DNA of 64,000 nucleotides from Bacteroidota bacterium (GCA_016185125.1 JACPOC010000058.1:24938-88937), one strand, 5' to 3'; counted from the stretch's first letter, positions 27,064 through 37,224 are shown. Numbers and translations: made by a program. The notes: a model not told the origin generated them from the letters alone.

Positions 27064-30000
27064 TTAATACATTAACTCGCAAAAGCCTCTGAATGATTGT
27101 CCTGCCTCATCATTTAAAATCAATAAATAATAATAAGTTCCGGCCGGTAATTTGTTGCCCCCTGTTTTTCCCGGAGCGTTAGCCTTACCTTCCCAAGCTG
27201 CATTGTTGGCATACCCTTTCATGGAATACACCAAACTTCCCCAACGATTGTAAATATATAATTCATTGGAGGGATACTTTTCAATACCGTTGATTTTAAA
27301 TACATCATTATTTCCATCGCCATTTGGCGTTATCGCTTCCGGTATAGGACCAAATTCACTTGGTAAAACTTCTATTAGTTGAGACGTAACTGCTGTACAA
27401 CCGTCAGAATTCTGAATAGTAAGTTCAATATTGTATAAACCCGGTGTGGAATAAATAATAATTCCGGGATTAATACCTGAGAATGTCTGGCCGTTTCCAA
27501 AAGCCCAGTTATTCGTGAGGTTATTAGTACTCGTATTATTAAAATTAATTGTTATCGGCGCCGAACCTCCTGTAGGTGAAAACGCGAAGGAAGGGGTAAG
27601 AGTAGATTGGGTGATTGTAATGTTGGAGGAGCTTGTTCCGCAACTATTGGTATAAGTTATCAGAAAGGTTCCGCCTGTACTAACGGTTTGTGAATTGCTA
27701 CTGTTTGATGGAAAATCCGCCCAGGAATATACATTCCCGCCGTTGCTTCCGTTTGCAGAAAGAGTAGTGGTTTGGTTAGGGCAAATGGTATATTGTGTAG
27801 CGGATAAACTTACTGACGGAGGAGCGGCGAAAACAACATTTAATGTATTAGTGGAGTTTCCACAAATGGCACTGCCGGTTATTGTGTAGTTTCCCGATGA
27901 GGTAACGGTTATAGTAGGCGCGGTTTCGTTAGTGCTCCACGTGTAAGAATCTGCGCCATTAGCAGTTAAAGTTATTGTTTGGCCATTGCAAAATAATCCT
28001 GAAGATATTATAGAAACGGATGGTAATTGGGTGACTAGAAGAGTGGAGGTATTTATTCCGCTGCAATTACCATTAGATCCGGTGATAGTATAAACGGTAG
28101 TTGTAGAAGGATTTACCTGAATTGAATTTGTATTTGCTCCTGTACTCCAAGTATAATTTGAAGCCCCGAAAGCAATGAGAGTCGCCGAATTTCCTGAACA
28201 TAAAGTACCCGAGTTGACACTAACGGTTGGCGTTGTGTTTACCATAACAGTAGCTGTTTTAATATTACTACAACTCCCGTTTGTTCCGGTAATAGTATAT
28301 ATGGTAGTTGATAAAGGAGAGGGATTAATAACGGCGGTGCTTGCACCTGTATTCCACGAGTACGTTGTTGCGCCATTGGCTGTGAGCGTGGCAGAATTTC
28401 CTGAACATATTGTCGTGGAATTTACAGTCACTGTAGGAGTGGTATTTACTGTCACCGTGGCCGTATTGGTTAATTGACAGCCTCCTGAAGTTGCATTAAT
28501 CGTATAATTGGTTGTAACGGAAGGATTTACAATGATTGAATTTGTATTGGCTGCGTTACTCCACGTATAGCCGGAAGCGGCTCCCGCAATCAGAGTAGCA
28601 GATTGTCCGCTGCAAATAGTAGCTGAATTTACCGAAATTACTCCCGTAGGACTGACCACAAGCGTACTGATTGCGGTTGAAGAACATATCCCGTTGGAGC
28701 CTGTAACTGTATAACTGGTTGTAACAGTAGGTGAAACAACAATAGCGGAAGTAGTTGCACTTGTATTCCATAAATAGGAAGTAGCCCCCGTCGCAGTAAG
28801 GGTAGTGGAGCTGCCTACGCAGGTAGTTGCAGAATTTGCAGAGACAGTGGGCGTATTAATTACTGTTACTGTGGATGTTTTAACATCGCTACAGTTGCTG
28901 CTTGTACCCGAAATGGTGTAAACTGTTGTGGAAGAAGGTGAAGGATTAATTATAGCTGTGTTTGCACCCGTATTCCACGTAAAAGTAGTAGCACCGCTTG
29001 CAGTGAGCGTTGCCGAATTTCCTGAACAAATAGTTGCAGAGTTCACGCTGATAGTAGGAGTTGGATTGACATTAACGGTTGCTGTTTTAACGTTAGTACA
29101 GATTCCGTTTGCCCCAATAATTGTATAAATTGTTGTTGAGGCAGGAGAAGGGTTGATAATTGAAGTCGTCGCTCCCGTATTCCAAGTGTAAGTTGAAGCC
29201 CCGCTTGCTATTAAAGTGGCTGTGGTTGCTGTACAAATGGTGGTTGAGTTAACACTAACGGTTGGCGTTGTGTTTACAGTAACTGTGGATGTATTCGTAA
29301 GGATACATCCCGAAGCATTTGTGGCACTTATAGTATAATTTGTACTGACAGATGGCGTTACCAAAATACTTACTGTGTTTTGAGCGGTACTCCAGGTGTA
29401 ACTTGAAGCGGCTCCTGCAGTTAAAGTAGCGGATTGACCACTACAAATCGTTGGTGAATTAACTGTAATAGTACCTCCCGAATTAACTATAACGGTGCCT
29501 ATTGCGGTTGCGGAGCAGGTGCCGTTGGCTCCGTTAATTGTGTAGGTAGTTGTAGTTATTAATGTTGGAGTTATGGAAGGTGTATTGGCGCCCGTACTCC
29601 AGGTATAAGTGGATGCGCCGGAAGCGGTAATGGTAGCAGTTTGTCCTGAACAAATAGTGGGTGTTGTAACTGAAATTGTTGGTGATGTTGTTACGTTAAT
29701 TAAACTAGGTACCCGGTAGGTTCCACCCGGACAAAACCCCGCATATACCGTATACACACCCACAGTAGTGAGTACGGAGGTTGTAAATGCAGTTCCTGTT
29801 CCTAACAGAGTGCCTCCGGTTGAAGAGCTGTACCAACCAATAGTACCAGTGCCTGTATTGGAAGCTAAAAGTGTAGCGGTATTATTAGCGCAAATGGTAA
29901 CTGAAGTTGTGGCAGTTAATGTTTCGGGTGATGAAAGCGTAGACGTAATAACTCCACCACCGCCTTTGGTAGCGCCGTTTGGAGGAAAATGATTATCAAT

Positions 30001-31509
30001 AAGGCAATTCTCTGTGCCGGAGAGGTACACGACAATGCCATTGGAACCCCCTGTTACAGAGCTGGTTACTGCTGCTGGGGTTGTGCCAATATAACCTCCT
30101 CCGCCTCCGCCTCCGGGGCCGTATGCCATAGCTGTTGTGCCAAAAGATATATTGGAAACCATTTGCTGATTGCCTCCTTGTCCTCCATTTGCAGATAGGG
30201 TTATAGTATTGATTGAGCCCACCGATTTAACAACTATTGCGCCACCGGCTCCTCCTCCTCCTGCACCATCGCGACCTCTAACATTATTTAAAGCGGGAAG
30301 CACAGTACTGGTATTTGCTCCCGGAGCCCCATTTGATATTATTTGTCCTGTACCAGAAACAGTTCCGTAACTGATAATATTGATAATTCCGCCGCCATTA
30401 CCGCCACTTCCGCCATAGCCATCATTCTCATCACCACCACCCCCACCGCCGCCTAAAAAAAGCCGTCCGGAGTTATAGTTTAAAGGACGACCGCCAATTC
30501 CTCCTTCAACCCTTCTGTTATCTCCTCCCCAATTATTACCATTACCGGGCGGCGTTACGGTTGGATTGTTTGCTACATCACAAAAAGTGTATCCGCCCCT
30601 GCCCCCCCCCGAGGAAGTTGCTGAAGAAGAAAACCCGGGTTCAAGATTCCAGGCAGTAATATATTTTGGAAGTGAAATATCCGGATTACCCAAACCTGTG
30701 TAAGCACCGGTATCTCCGGCATTGGCACCTCCTCCACCTCCTGCATTATTGGAATTTCCGCCCCCACCGGCATTAGCAACTGCGCCTTTACACCTTGGGC
30801 CATTAAACAAGGCGTGGTATAAAGCTGTATCACCGGCAATCCCTTCTCCTTTAAAAGCTCCTTCGGCCTGATCAACGCGTCCCCATGAAGAGCCGCCTCC
30901 GCCTCCAACTAGTTTTCCATTATCAAAACCACCCCTAAAACCTAAAGCACTCGCATTAATCCTTCCGGAACTATTGATTGTAGTATTTCCTAAAACTTCT
31001 ATAGCTATTACCCCTCCAATGGTTCCATTCCAGGCGGCACAAGTAATGGTTCCTGTAACCGTTAGTGCGGAATACCTGGGAACTTTTACAGCCTGCACCT
31101 TTCCGGCAGCGGTATAATTATTTTTTAAAGCGCAATTAAAAGTAATTGTATTTCCATTTATCGCTGCTATTTCGGCAAACTCGTTATTGCCGGCATTATT
31201 ATAATTTACTATTTTTCCAAATGCAGGAGATTGTGGATCAGGGTTTTGGGGATTGGCAAACTGATTAGTGTAACAATTTACGGCGGCACCTTGCATCTGA
31301 ATGATGTATATCAAATCACCGGTAGTATAACCGGAAGAACTTAAAACATTAATCGTTGTAGTTCCTGCTGAAGCATCAGTGGATAAAGAAGTGTAAGCGT
31401 TTACAACAGAACTTCCTGCGCCGATAGTAACTGTTCCGTCTTTACCGCGCTGTGAAAAAATGGAGTGTTGAAGTAGAATAAATACGAACAGTAAAGTGAA
31501 TTTTTTCAT
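27064..31509 (-). CDS. Giant exported protein with Ig-like repeats, PKD domain and T9SS type B (CHU_C) domain
   Basis: A 1481-residue protein. It opens with a signal peptide (MKKFTLLFVFILLQHSIFSQ). Residues about 150-520 form a very Gly-rich beta-helix-like region with runs of GGGG. Then about ten Ig-like repeats with TICSG..ATL core follow (very similar to those at 4.1-5.7 kb). A PKD-like domain (FAFSPTGGSAPITINFN) comes next. The last 85 residues form a type B T9SS domain (PEAITPNGDGNNDVFKING, IYNRWG, LPAGTYYYLL). It is likely an adhesin or other surface protein linked to gliding. No enzyme motif is seen. A very long monocistronic gene. Confidence 0.9.
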   Translation of the reverse strand: MKKFTLLFVFILLQHSIFSQRGKDGTVTIGAGSSVVNAYTSLSTDASAGTTTINVLSSSGYTTGDLIYIIQMQGAAVNCYTNQFANPQNPDPQSPAFGKIVNYNNAGNNEFAEIAAINGNTITFNCALKNNYTAAGKVQAVKVPRYSALTVTGTITCAAWNGTIGGVIAIEVLGNTTINSSGRINASALGFRGGFDNGKLVGGGGGSSWGRVDQAEGAFKGEGIAGDTALYHALFNGPRCKGAVANAGGGGNSNNAGGGGGANAGDTGAYTGLGNPDISLPKYITAWNLEPGFSSSATSSGGGRGGYTFCDVANNPTVTPPGNGNNWGGDNRRVEGGIGGRPLNYNSGRLFLGGGGGGGDENDGYGGSGGNGGGIINIISYGTVSGTGQIISNGAPGANTSTVLPALNNVRGRDGAGGGGAGGAIVVKSVGSINTITLSANGGQGGNQQMVSNISFGTTAMAYGPGGGGGGGYIGTTPAAVTSSVTGGSNGIVVYLSGTENCLIDNHFPPNGATKGGGGVITSTLSSPETLTATTSVTICANNTATLLASNTGTGTIGWYSSSTGGTLLGTGTAFTTSVLTTVGVYTVYAGFCPGGTYRVPSLINVTTSPTISVTTPTICSGQTATITASGASTYTWSTGANTPSITPTLITTTTYTINGANGTCSATAIGTVIVNSGGTITVNSPTICSGQSATLTAGAASSYTWSTAQNTVSILVTPSVSTNYTISATNASGCILTNTSTVTVNTTPTVSVNSTTICTATTATLIASGASTYTWNTGATTSIINPSPASTTIYTIIGANGICTNVKTATVNVNPTPTISVNSATICSGNSATLTASGATTFTWNTGANTAIINPSPSSTTVYTISGTSSNCSDVKTSTVTVINTPTVSANSATTCVGSSTTLTATGATSYLWNTSATTSAIVVSPTVTTSYTVTGSNGICSSTAISTLVVSPTGVISVNSATICSGQSATLIAGAASGYTWSNAANTNSIIVNPSVTTNYTINATSGGCQLTNTATVTVNTTPTVTVNSTTICSGNSATLTANGATTYSWNTGASTAVINPSPLSTTIYTITGTNGSCSNIKTATVMVNTTPTVSVNSGTLCSGNSATLIAFGASNYTWSTGANTNSIQVNPSTTTVYTITGSNGNCSGINTSTLLVTQLPSVSIISSGLFCNGQTITLTANGADSYTWSTNETAPTITVTSSGNYTITGSAICGNSTNTLNVVFAAPPSVSLSATQYTICPNQTTTLSANGSNGGNVYSWADFPSNSSNSQTVSTGGTFLITYTNSCGTSSSNITITQSTLTPSFAFSPTGGSAPITINFNNTSTNNLTNNWAFGNGQTFSGINPGIIIYSTPGLYNIELTIQNSDGCTAVTSQLIEVLPSEFGPIPEAITPNGDGNNDVFKINGIEKYPSNELYIYNRWGSLVYSMKGYANNAAWEGKANAPGKTGGNKLPAGTYYYLLILNDEAGQSFRGFCELMY
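27640..29930 (-). repeat. About ten tandem Ig-like coding repeats
   Basis: Units with the TICSG..ATLTA.GA..YTWNTGA core repeat through the middle of the type B T9SS protein. Unit length is about 65-70 codons. Several are nearly identical to those in the metalloprotease at 4.1-5.7 kb. Confidence 0.8.
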
Positions 31510-31639
31510 GATAATTTGGGTAGCCCAAGTTAGTGAATTTCCTGTTCTTTTCCTGAATTTTCATTGAGGGATTTAGCCGTTTAACACAATAAAACTATTT
31601 TTCAGTAGTTAAGTTCTTTTTAGGTATTTTAAAACCGGA

Positions 31640-33172
31640 TTGCACAAGCCAATTAACATACAAGAATTTGAACATCTTTTTAGTGAAAAATCACTTAAAA
31701 AGAGTCTTTCTCTTATTCGAAAGAGGCAATTCATTGTTTCCGCAAAAGATGGAAATACCTTGCAACAATTCTCTTTTCACGACAAAAATAATACGTTGCT
31801 GCTGGTTGAGCGGTTGGGTGAAAAAATTATATTTTCATATTGTTCATGCCGTTTGGATAAATGTGAGCACCTCGGTGTCGCAATTTTGTACTTTCAGAAG
31901 GAGGTGCTTAAAAATTTGACAGCAAAAGTGCCTTTAAGAAAAAAAGAAGCTACCAATGATATTTTTAAAAAACAATGCCTGTTGTTACGTAAAAAAATTA
32001 AAAACGAATTTAATTCTGAATTTCACGGGAACGATCTTAAAGAAATTATTGAAGAGTTTAAAATAGAAACTTCTAAAAACAATAAACTTATAATTGTAAC
32101 CCACCTTGCCATTCTTAACGAAATAACCGGAAATCTTAAATATAAAAGAAAGGCGGCTGACGATGAGAGTATTTCGTATTTGATCCGTGAGTCTAAAACA
32201 CAACTAAAGAAATGTTTTAAGGGCAGGATTTCTGACGAGAATACAGAGGCCTGTGTAAACGCAACTCTTAATTCAGTAAATACTGCATTGAGGTTTAATT
32301 CTATGCTGTTCACTTTTCTGATACCTTATGTTGCTTCTTTTGTAAAAAGCAAATCAAATATTGACAACATTAAAAATGAGTTGTTAAAACAACAATTTAA
32401 ACTTCAGCCATTAGGATCGCTTGATTGGAAATTGATCGCTCAATTACATCTTGAAAAAGCAGAGGCCTTGCTCGAGGGAAAACGCCGGAAAAAAGCAAAT
32501 TCAGGATCAGCAGAATATTTTATTACAGAAGCACAACGGGCGTGGATAAGAGGAAACAAAAAAGAAGCGTTTAAAGTATTAGCAATAGGATTTGAAAAAT
32601 TACGCGCATTAAAACCCGCATCCTTGTTGAGTTATATTGAGTATACTATAGAAAAATCGCAGGAGTACGATAATTCTAAAGAGGAATTGTTTTATACCCA
32701 ACAAATTTTAATTTTCAGTCCATTTATAAATCAGAACCATTTGAAAAGATTTAAAGAATTGATTTCTCCTTTTGATAAAAAGAAGTATGTAGATGAAATT
32801 ATAATGGAATTAAAGAAGAATGAGCATGATACTTTTGAGAAAGTAATAGAAATATTAGAAAGTGAGGAAAGGTATGATGAGTTGATTTTTGAAATAAGCA
32901 AACATAAAGGCAAGTTTCGTTTACTCAACGATATTGCAATTAAAAAATTGCCGTACTTTGATGAAAGTCTGTTAAAAATCTATGTGAAGCAATTTCAGTG
33001 GGCTATTAATTTGGCTTTAGAAACGCACTATCAAAAACAAATATTTAACGATGCGCGTAAATTTATAGATGCTTTGCCAATTGAAACAAAACAATATTTG
33101 ATATCACAATTGCTGGACGTTACCGGGAGGCACAGTTATATAAGAAGCTGCATACTTAAGCTTTACTATTAA
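31640..33172 (+). CDS. SWIM-type zinc-finger protein, function unknown
   Basis: A 510-residue protein. Near residues 69-79 there is CSCRLDKCEHLGVAILYF, matching the SWIM zinc-binding pattern CxCxnCxH; SWIM domains bind nucleic acid or proteins. The rest is alpha-helical, Lys/Glu-rich and reminiscent of TPR-like solenoids, and I recognise no catalytic motif. The start is taken as TTG at 31640, because the SWIM region precedes any in-frame ATG (first at about residue 217). It resembles the N-terminal SWIM parts of SNF2-associated proteins, but no helicase follows here. It converges with the TPR gene, overlapping by 4 nt. Confidence 0.72.
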   Translation: MHKPINIQEFEHLFSEKSLKKSLSLIRKRQFIVSAKDGNTLQQFSFHDKNNTLLLVERLGEKIIFSYCSCRLDKCEHLGVAILYFQKEVLKNLTAKVPLRKKEATNDIFKKQCLLLRKKIKNEFNSEFHGNDLKEIIEEFKIETSKNNKLIIVTHLAILNEITGNLKYKRKAADDESISYLIRESKTQLKKCFKGRISDENTEACVNATLNSVNTALRFNSMLFTFLIPYVASFVKSKSNIDNIKNELLKQQFKLQPLGSLDWKLIAQLHLEKAEALLEGKRRKKANSGSAEYFITEAQRAWIRGNKKEAFKVLAIGFEKLRALKPASLLSYIEYTIEKSQEYDNSKEELFYTQQILIFSPFINQNHLKRFKELISPFDKKKYVDEIIMELKKNEHDTFEKVIEILESEERYDELIFEISKHKGKFRLLNDIAIKKLPYFDESLLKIYVKQFQWAINLALETHYQKQIFNDARKFIDALPIETKQYLISQLLDVTGRHSYIRSCILKLYY

Positions 33173-33489
33173 TCTTCGAGCATAAAAATAGCTTCATTAA
33201 ACTCATTTATAGCTTTGTTATTTTTTTGTTGAATGGCGTGCGCAAGTCCGGCTTTAAATTGAGCTAGCGCTTCTTCGTTTTTTAATTGCGATTCATATAA
33301 TTTTCCCATTTGATAATAGGCGGCAACATAGGCGGGGTCAATTTCAAGTACTTTTTTAAACTGATGTTCTGCATCACTCAAAGATAGTTCGGCAACATAT
33401 TCAAGGGCTAAAGCGTAGTTAAGAAAAATATCTTCCGGCTCTTTTAATAGCAACTCTCGAAGCATATCTATACGCCCAAGTCTATCCAT
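33169..33489 (-). CDS. TPR-repeat protein
   Basis: A 106-residue soluble protein made of about three tetratricopeptide repeats (LNYALALEYVAELSLSDAEH, VAAYYQMGKLYESQLKNEEA). It is probably a scaffold and lacks any other domain. It lies 14 nt downstream of pheS, so it is likely co-transcribed with it. Confidence 0.85.
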   Translation of the reverse strand: MDRLGRIDMLRELLLKEPEDIFLNYALALEYVAELSLSDAEHQFKKVLEIDPAYVAAYYQMGKLYESQLKNEEALAQFKAGLAHAIQQKNNKAINEFNEAIFMLED

Positions 33490-33503
33490 AATATTTTTAA
33501 ATT

Positions 33504-34526
33504 TTATGCCGAGGTAAATTGTTTTAAAAAACGAACATCGTTCTCAAAGAATAAACGTAAATCTTTGACTTGATATTTTAGCATTGCAATTCTTTCAATA
33601 CCCATACCAAATGCAAAACCTTTATATTTATTACTGTCAATGCCGCAATTTTCAAGCACTTTAGGATCTACCATGCCGCAGCCCAAGATCTCCACCCAGC
33701 CGCTATGTTTACAAATATTGCAACCTTTTCCTTTACAGATCGTACAACTAATATCCATTTCTGCGCTTGGCTCCGTAAATGGGAAATAGCTTGGGCGAAG
33801 TCGGATTTTTGTTTCGGTACCAAACATTTCTTTTGAAAAGTATAAAAGCGTTTGTTTAAGGTCGGCGAATGAAGCTTTTTCATCAATATATAAACCCTCC
33901 ACCTGATGAAACTGGCAATGAGCTCTGGCACTTATTGCTTCGTTGCGATAAACTCTTCCCGGCGAAATAGTGCGAATGGGAGGTTTTTGATTTTGCATAA
34001 CATGTACCTGAACACTTGAAGTTTGAGTTCTTAAAACCATTTCAGGATCAATGTTTACATAAAAAGTATCCTGCATGTCGCGAGCCGGATGATTTTCGGG
34101 TGTATTTAAAGCTGTAAAATTATGCCAGTCGTCTTCAATTTCTCTGCCGTCGCTAACAGTAAATCCTATTTTGGCAAAAACTTCAATAATCTCATTTTTA
34201 ACTAAGGAGAGAGGATGCCGGCTTCCGTTTTGTAAAGTAGGAAACTTAGGAAGTGTAAGATCCGGAATATCTGTATTCGATGACTTTTCAGAGTCAAAGG
34301 TTTCTTTAAAATGGTTGATTTTTTCTTGAGCTTTGTTTTTAAGTTGATTTAATTTTTGACCAACTTCTTTTTTTATTTCGGCCGGTACGCTTTTAAAATC
34401 ATCAAACAAAATACTTACTTCTCCTTTTTTGCTTAACCACTTAATGCGGTATTCTTCCACCTGTTCTTTTGTAGTGGCCGCAAAACCTTCTACCTCTTCT
34501 AATAATTTATTGATTTTTTCGAGCAT
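33504..34526 (-). CDS. pheS: Phenylalanyl-tRNA synthetase alpha subunit
   Basis: A 340-residue class II synthetase subunit that charges tRNA-Phe as an alpha2-beta2 complex with PheT (not in this window). An N-terminal coiled coil precedes the catalytic core. Motif 2/3 regions are seen in HNFTALNTPENHPARD, AHCQFHQVEGLYID and GFAFGMGIERIAML. A Cys-rich loop (CTICKGKGCNICKHSGW) occurs in many bacterial PheS proteins. Normal length; ATG start. Confidence 0.96.
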   Translation of the reverse strand: MLEKINKLLEEVEGFAATTKEQVEEYRIKWLSKKGEVSILFDDFKSVPAEIKKEVGQKLNQLKNKAQEKINHFKETFDSEKSSNTDIPDLTLPKFPTLQNGSRHPLSLVKNEIIEVFAKIGFTVSDGREIEDDWHNFTALNTPENHPARDMQDTFYVNIDPEMVLRTQTSSVQVHVMQNQKPPIRTISPGRVYRNEAISARAHCQFHQVEGLYIDEKASFADLKQTLLYFSKEMFGTETKIRLRPSYFPFTEPSAEMDISCTICKGKGCNICKHSGWVEILGCGMVDPKVLENCGIDSNKYKGFAFGMGIERIAMLKYQVKDLRLFFENDVRFLKQFTSA

Positions 34527-34585
34527 AATATCCTGTAAAACTTGATAAAGTCTACAAAAATAAACAAATTTAAAGATTTATAAGA

Positions 34586-35725
34586 ATGCGCTTTCTATTT
34601 AGTATCATATCCTTTTTCTTTTGCTCTATGTTAAACGGACAAATTATCAATTATTTTATTCATGAAGGCGACACTATAAACGTAATTGATAAAGACAGTT
34701 TAAAGCAGGGGGTATGGCGCGAATTTTATGGTAACGGAAAAATGAAAAGTGAAACTGTTTTTAAAAACAATAAGAAGCAAGGGCTTGAAATTAGCTGGTT
34801 TAATAACAACGGGTGTATAAAACAGGAAACATATTATAATAACGGACAATTGGAGGGGCCTGTAACTTATTATTCGCGTAATGGCAAAAAAGAACTTACT
34901 GAAAATTTTAAAAGCGGAGTAAAGGAAGGTTTAGAAATAGCTTATCATACTAATGGTAGAATAAAAGCTGAAGGGAATTTTAAAAAGGGAAATCTTGACG
35001 GAGTTTATAAAGTTTATGAGAAACACGGAAAGTTTAGTTTTGAAAGTCGTACTACTATTGGCGCCGTAGATTTTGATCCCGACATTTCAGATACAATAGA
35101 TAATGGAATTTTTAAAGTGCTGAACAGAAATCCTAAATGGAAAAAAAATATTATTGTTACCGATCTAACTTCCAGCATGTACCCTTATGCAAAACAATTA
35201 AATACTTGGCTAAAGCTGTTTTTTATGAAGGATACAGCGCAGCAATATTTTGTTTTTTTTAATGATGGCGATAGTAAAAAAGATGCCGATAAAAAAATTG
35301 GCGCTACCGGCGGAATATATTTATGTAAAGCTAAAAGCTGCGACGATTTGGTAAATGTGATGAAGCTTACTATTAAAAGAGGTGAAGGAGGCGATACTCC
35401 TGAAAATGTTGTGGAAGCAATACTTACAGGTTTAAAAAAAGTGCGAAAGCCCGACAATATTATTTTAATTGCAGATAATTGGGCAAGAGTGCGAGATATT
35501 AATTTAATTTCCAGGGTGAAAATCCCGGTAAGGGTTATTTTATGCGGAGTGTTTGAGGGAATGGAAATTAATATTGATTACTTGAATATTGCTTATAAAA
35601 CCAAGGGCTCTATACACACCATTGAACAGGATATTTCAGAGCTAATCAATCAAAGCGCGGGCAAAAAATTCAACATCAATGGCTTTGATTATATTATTAA
35701 AAACGGAAGTATAAAAGCTAATTAA
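34586..35725 (+). CDS. Exported MORN-repeat protein with a vWA-like C-terminal domain
   Basis: A 379-residue protein. Signal peptide (MRFLFSIISFFFCSMLNGQ). Residues about 45-155 contain five MORN-type 2 repeats (WREFYGNGKMKSETVFKN, YYSRNGKKELTENFKSG). Residues about 190-365 form a Rossmann-like domain with DLTSSM near its start. This fits a variant MIDAS (DxTSS) of von Willebrand A domains, and it is followed by strands ending FFNDGD and IILIADNW. It would bind a metal and a protein partner in the periplasm. Function unknown. It is divergent from pheS and convergent with rlmD. Confidence 0.78.
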   Translation: MRFLFSIISFFFCSMLNGQIINYFIHEGDTINVIDKDSLKQGVWREFYGNGKMKSETVFKNNKKQGLEISWFNNNGCIKQETYYNNGQLEGPVTYYSRNGKKELTENFKSGVKEGLEIAYHTNGRIKAEGNFKKGNLDGVYKVYEKHGKFSFESRTTIGAVDFDPDISDTIDNGIFKVLNRNPKWKKNIIVTDLTSSMYPYAKQLNTWLKLFFMKDTAQQYFVFFNDGDSKKDADKKIGATGGIYLCKAKSCDDLVNVMKLTIKRGEGGDTPENVVEAILTGLKKVRKPDNIILIADNWARVRDINLISRVKIPVRVILCGVFEGMEINIDYLNIAYKTKGSIHTIEQDISELINQSAGKKFNINGFDYIIKNGSIKAN

Positions 35726-35731
35726 AAATCG

Positions 35732-37138
35732 TTATCGTCTTTTTAGTAAAACAACATTTTCAACATGCGCAGTTTGCGGGAACATATCCACTGGCTGTAT
35801 TTTTACAATTTGATATTGTCCTTCCATTAATGCAAGATCACGAGCTTGTGTGCTTGGATTGCAGCTTACATAAACCACACGTTCTGGCGCAACTTTTAAA
35901 ATGACTTTAATAACATCGTCGTGCATTCCTGCTCGCGGAGGATCGGTAATAATTACATCAGGAATTCCATTTTGTGATATGAATTCTTCATTTAGTACAT
36001 CTTTCATGTCGCCGGCAAAAAAAGATGTGTTATTAATACTATTGTTATTTGAATTTTCTACAGCATCTTTTATGGAGTCTTCTACATACTCAATACCCAC
36101 AACTTTTTTAGCAAACCGGGCAATAAAATTGGCAATGGTTCCGGTTCCGGTATAAAGGTCGTAAACAATTTCCTTACCTGTAAGCTGAGCAAAATCGCGG
36201 GTAATTTTATATAAATTAAATGCCTGTTCAGAGTTTGTTTGGTAAAAGGATTTTGCACTTATTTTAAATTTTAAGCCTTCCATTTCTTCGATGATGTGAT
36301 CGCACCCATGGTAGGTTTTAATCTCCAAACCTTGCAAGGTGTCATTTGCCTTATGAGAATGAGTGTATAGCAAAGAAGTAATAGAAGGGAATGTATTTTT
36401 CAAATGTTCAAGCAGGCCGAACAATTCTTTTTCGAGCCAATCATACACTGCTACAAGAACCATTACTTCTCCGGTTGAAGTAGTTCGTATCATAACGGTT
36501 CGCAGAAGTCCGCCCTTGTTACGAATATCAATAAATGTTAAATGATTTTTATACGCGTATTCACGTATCGAATTTCTAATGGAGTTGCTTGGCTCTGCTT
36601 GTAAATAGCAATTGTTAATATCCAATACTTTATCAAATAAGCCGGGAATATGAAAACCAAGAGCGTTTTTATTTTCTATTACTTCTTGGTTAGCGATCTG
36701 CTCATTGGTAAGCCATTTTTTATTTGAGAATGAAAACTCAAGTTTGTTTCGATAAAAGTATTCGTTAACATTTGCAAGAATGGGGAGTATTTCATCAAAG
36801 CTTAATTTACCAATTCTGGTAAAGGCATCCAGAACATATTTCTGTTTAAATTCAAGTTGTTTTTTGTATGAAAAATTTTGCCATTTACAACCTCCACAGG
36901 TGCCAAAATGCTCGCATCGGGGAGTTACCCGTTCTGAAGAATATTTTTTTATAGCATGTACTTTACCTTCTGCAAAACTGCTTTTCTTTTTATGAATCAT
37001 TACATCCACCACATCCCCCGGAACCGCGCCTTCAATAAACACAACTAAACCTTCGTGTTTTGCAATAGATTTCCCTTCAGTACTGATGTCAATAACTTCA
37101 AGGTCTTCCAATAAAAAATGTTTGTTTTTTTTCTCCAT
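35732..37138 (-). CDS. rlmD: 23S rRNA (uracil(1939)-C(5))-methyltransferase
   Basis: A 468-residue TrmA/RumA-family enzyme. An N-terminal TRAM domain binds RNA. A Fe-S cluster motif (RCEHFGTCGGCKWQ) follows. The SAM-binding domain has YDLYTGTGTIANFIA and TDPPRAGMH. The catalytic Cys is in YVSCNPSTQARDL. RlmD versus RlmCD cannot be separated by eye. It is convergent with the MORN gene, with a 6-nt gap. Confidence 0.93.
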   Translation of the reverse strand: MEKKNKHFLLEDLEVIDISTEGKSIAKHEGLVVFIEGAVPGDVVDVMIHKKKSSFAEGKVHAIKKYSSERVTPRCEHFGTCGGCKWQNFSYKKQLEFKQKYVLDAFTRIGKLSFDEILPILANVNEYFYRNKLEFSFSNKKWLTNEQIANQEVIENKNALGFHIPGLFDKVLDINNCYLQAEPSNSIRNSIREYAYKNHLTFIDIRNKGGLLRTVMIRTTSTGEVMVLVAVYDWLEKELFGLLEHLKNTFPSITSLLYTHSHKANDTLQGLEIKTYHGCDHIIEEMEGLKFKISAKSFYQTNSEQAFNLYKITRDFAQLTGKEIVYDLYTGTGTIANFIARFAKKVVGIEYVEDSIKDAVENSNNNSINNTSFFAGDMKDVLNEEFISQNGIPDVIITDPPRAGMHDDVIKVILKVAPERVVYVSCNPSTQARDLALMEGQYQIVKIQPVDMFPQTAHVENVVLLKRR

Positions 37139-37224
37139 AATTTAGTAAGCAAACTTACAAAAAGAAAACTGCTTAATACTTTTTAAGTACACTAAATAAT
37201 CTTTTAAAACTCTATCTTTGCGGC

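Noticed and set aside
28175..28477. Open frame of 100 codons on the plus strand
   Set aside because: It is antisense to the Ig-like repeats; similar shadows recur in each repeat.
30573..30908. Open frame of 111 codons on the minus strand
   Set aside because: It is an alternative frame of the Gly-rich part of the 1481-residue T9SS protein; codon bias of that low-complexity stretch keeps several frames open.
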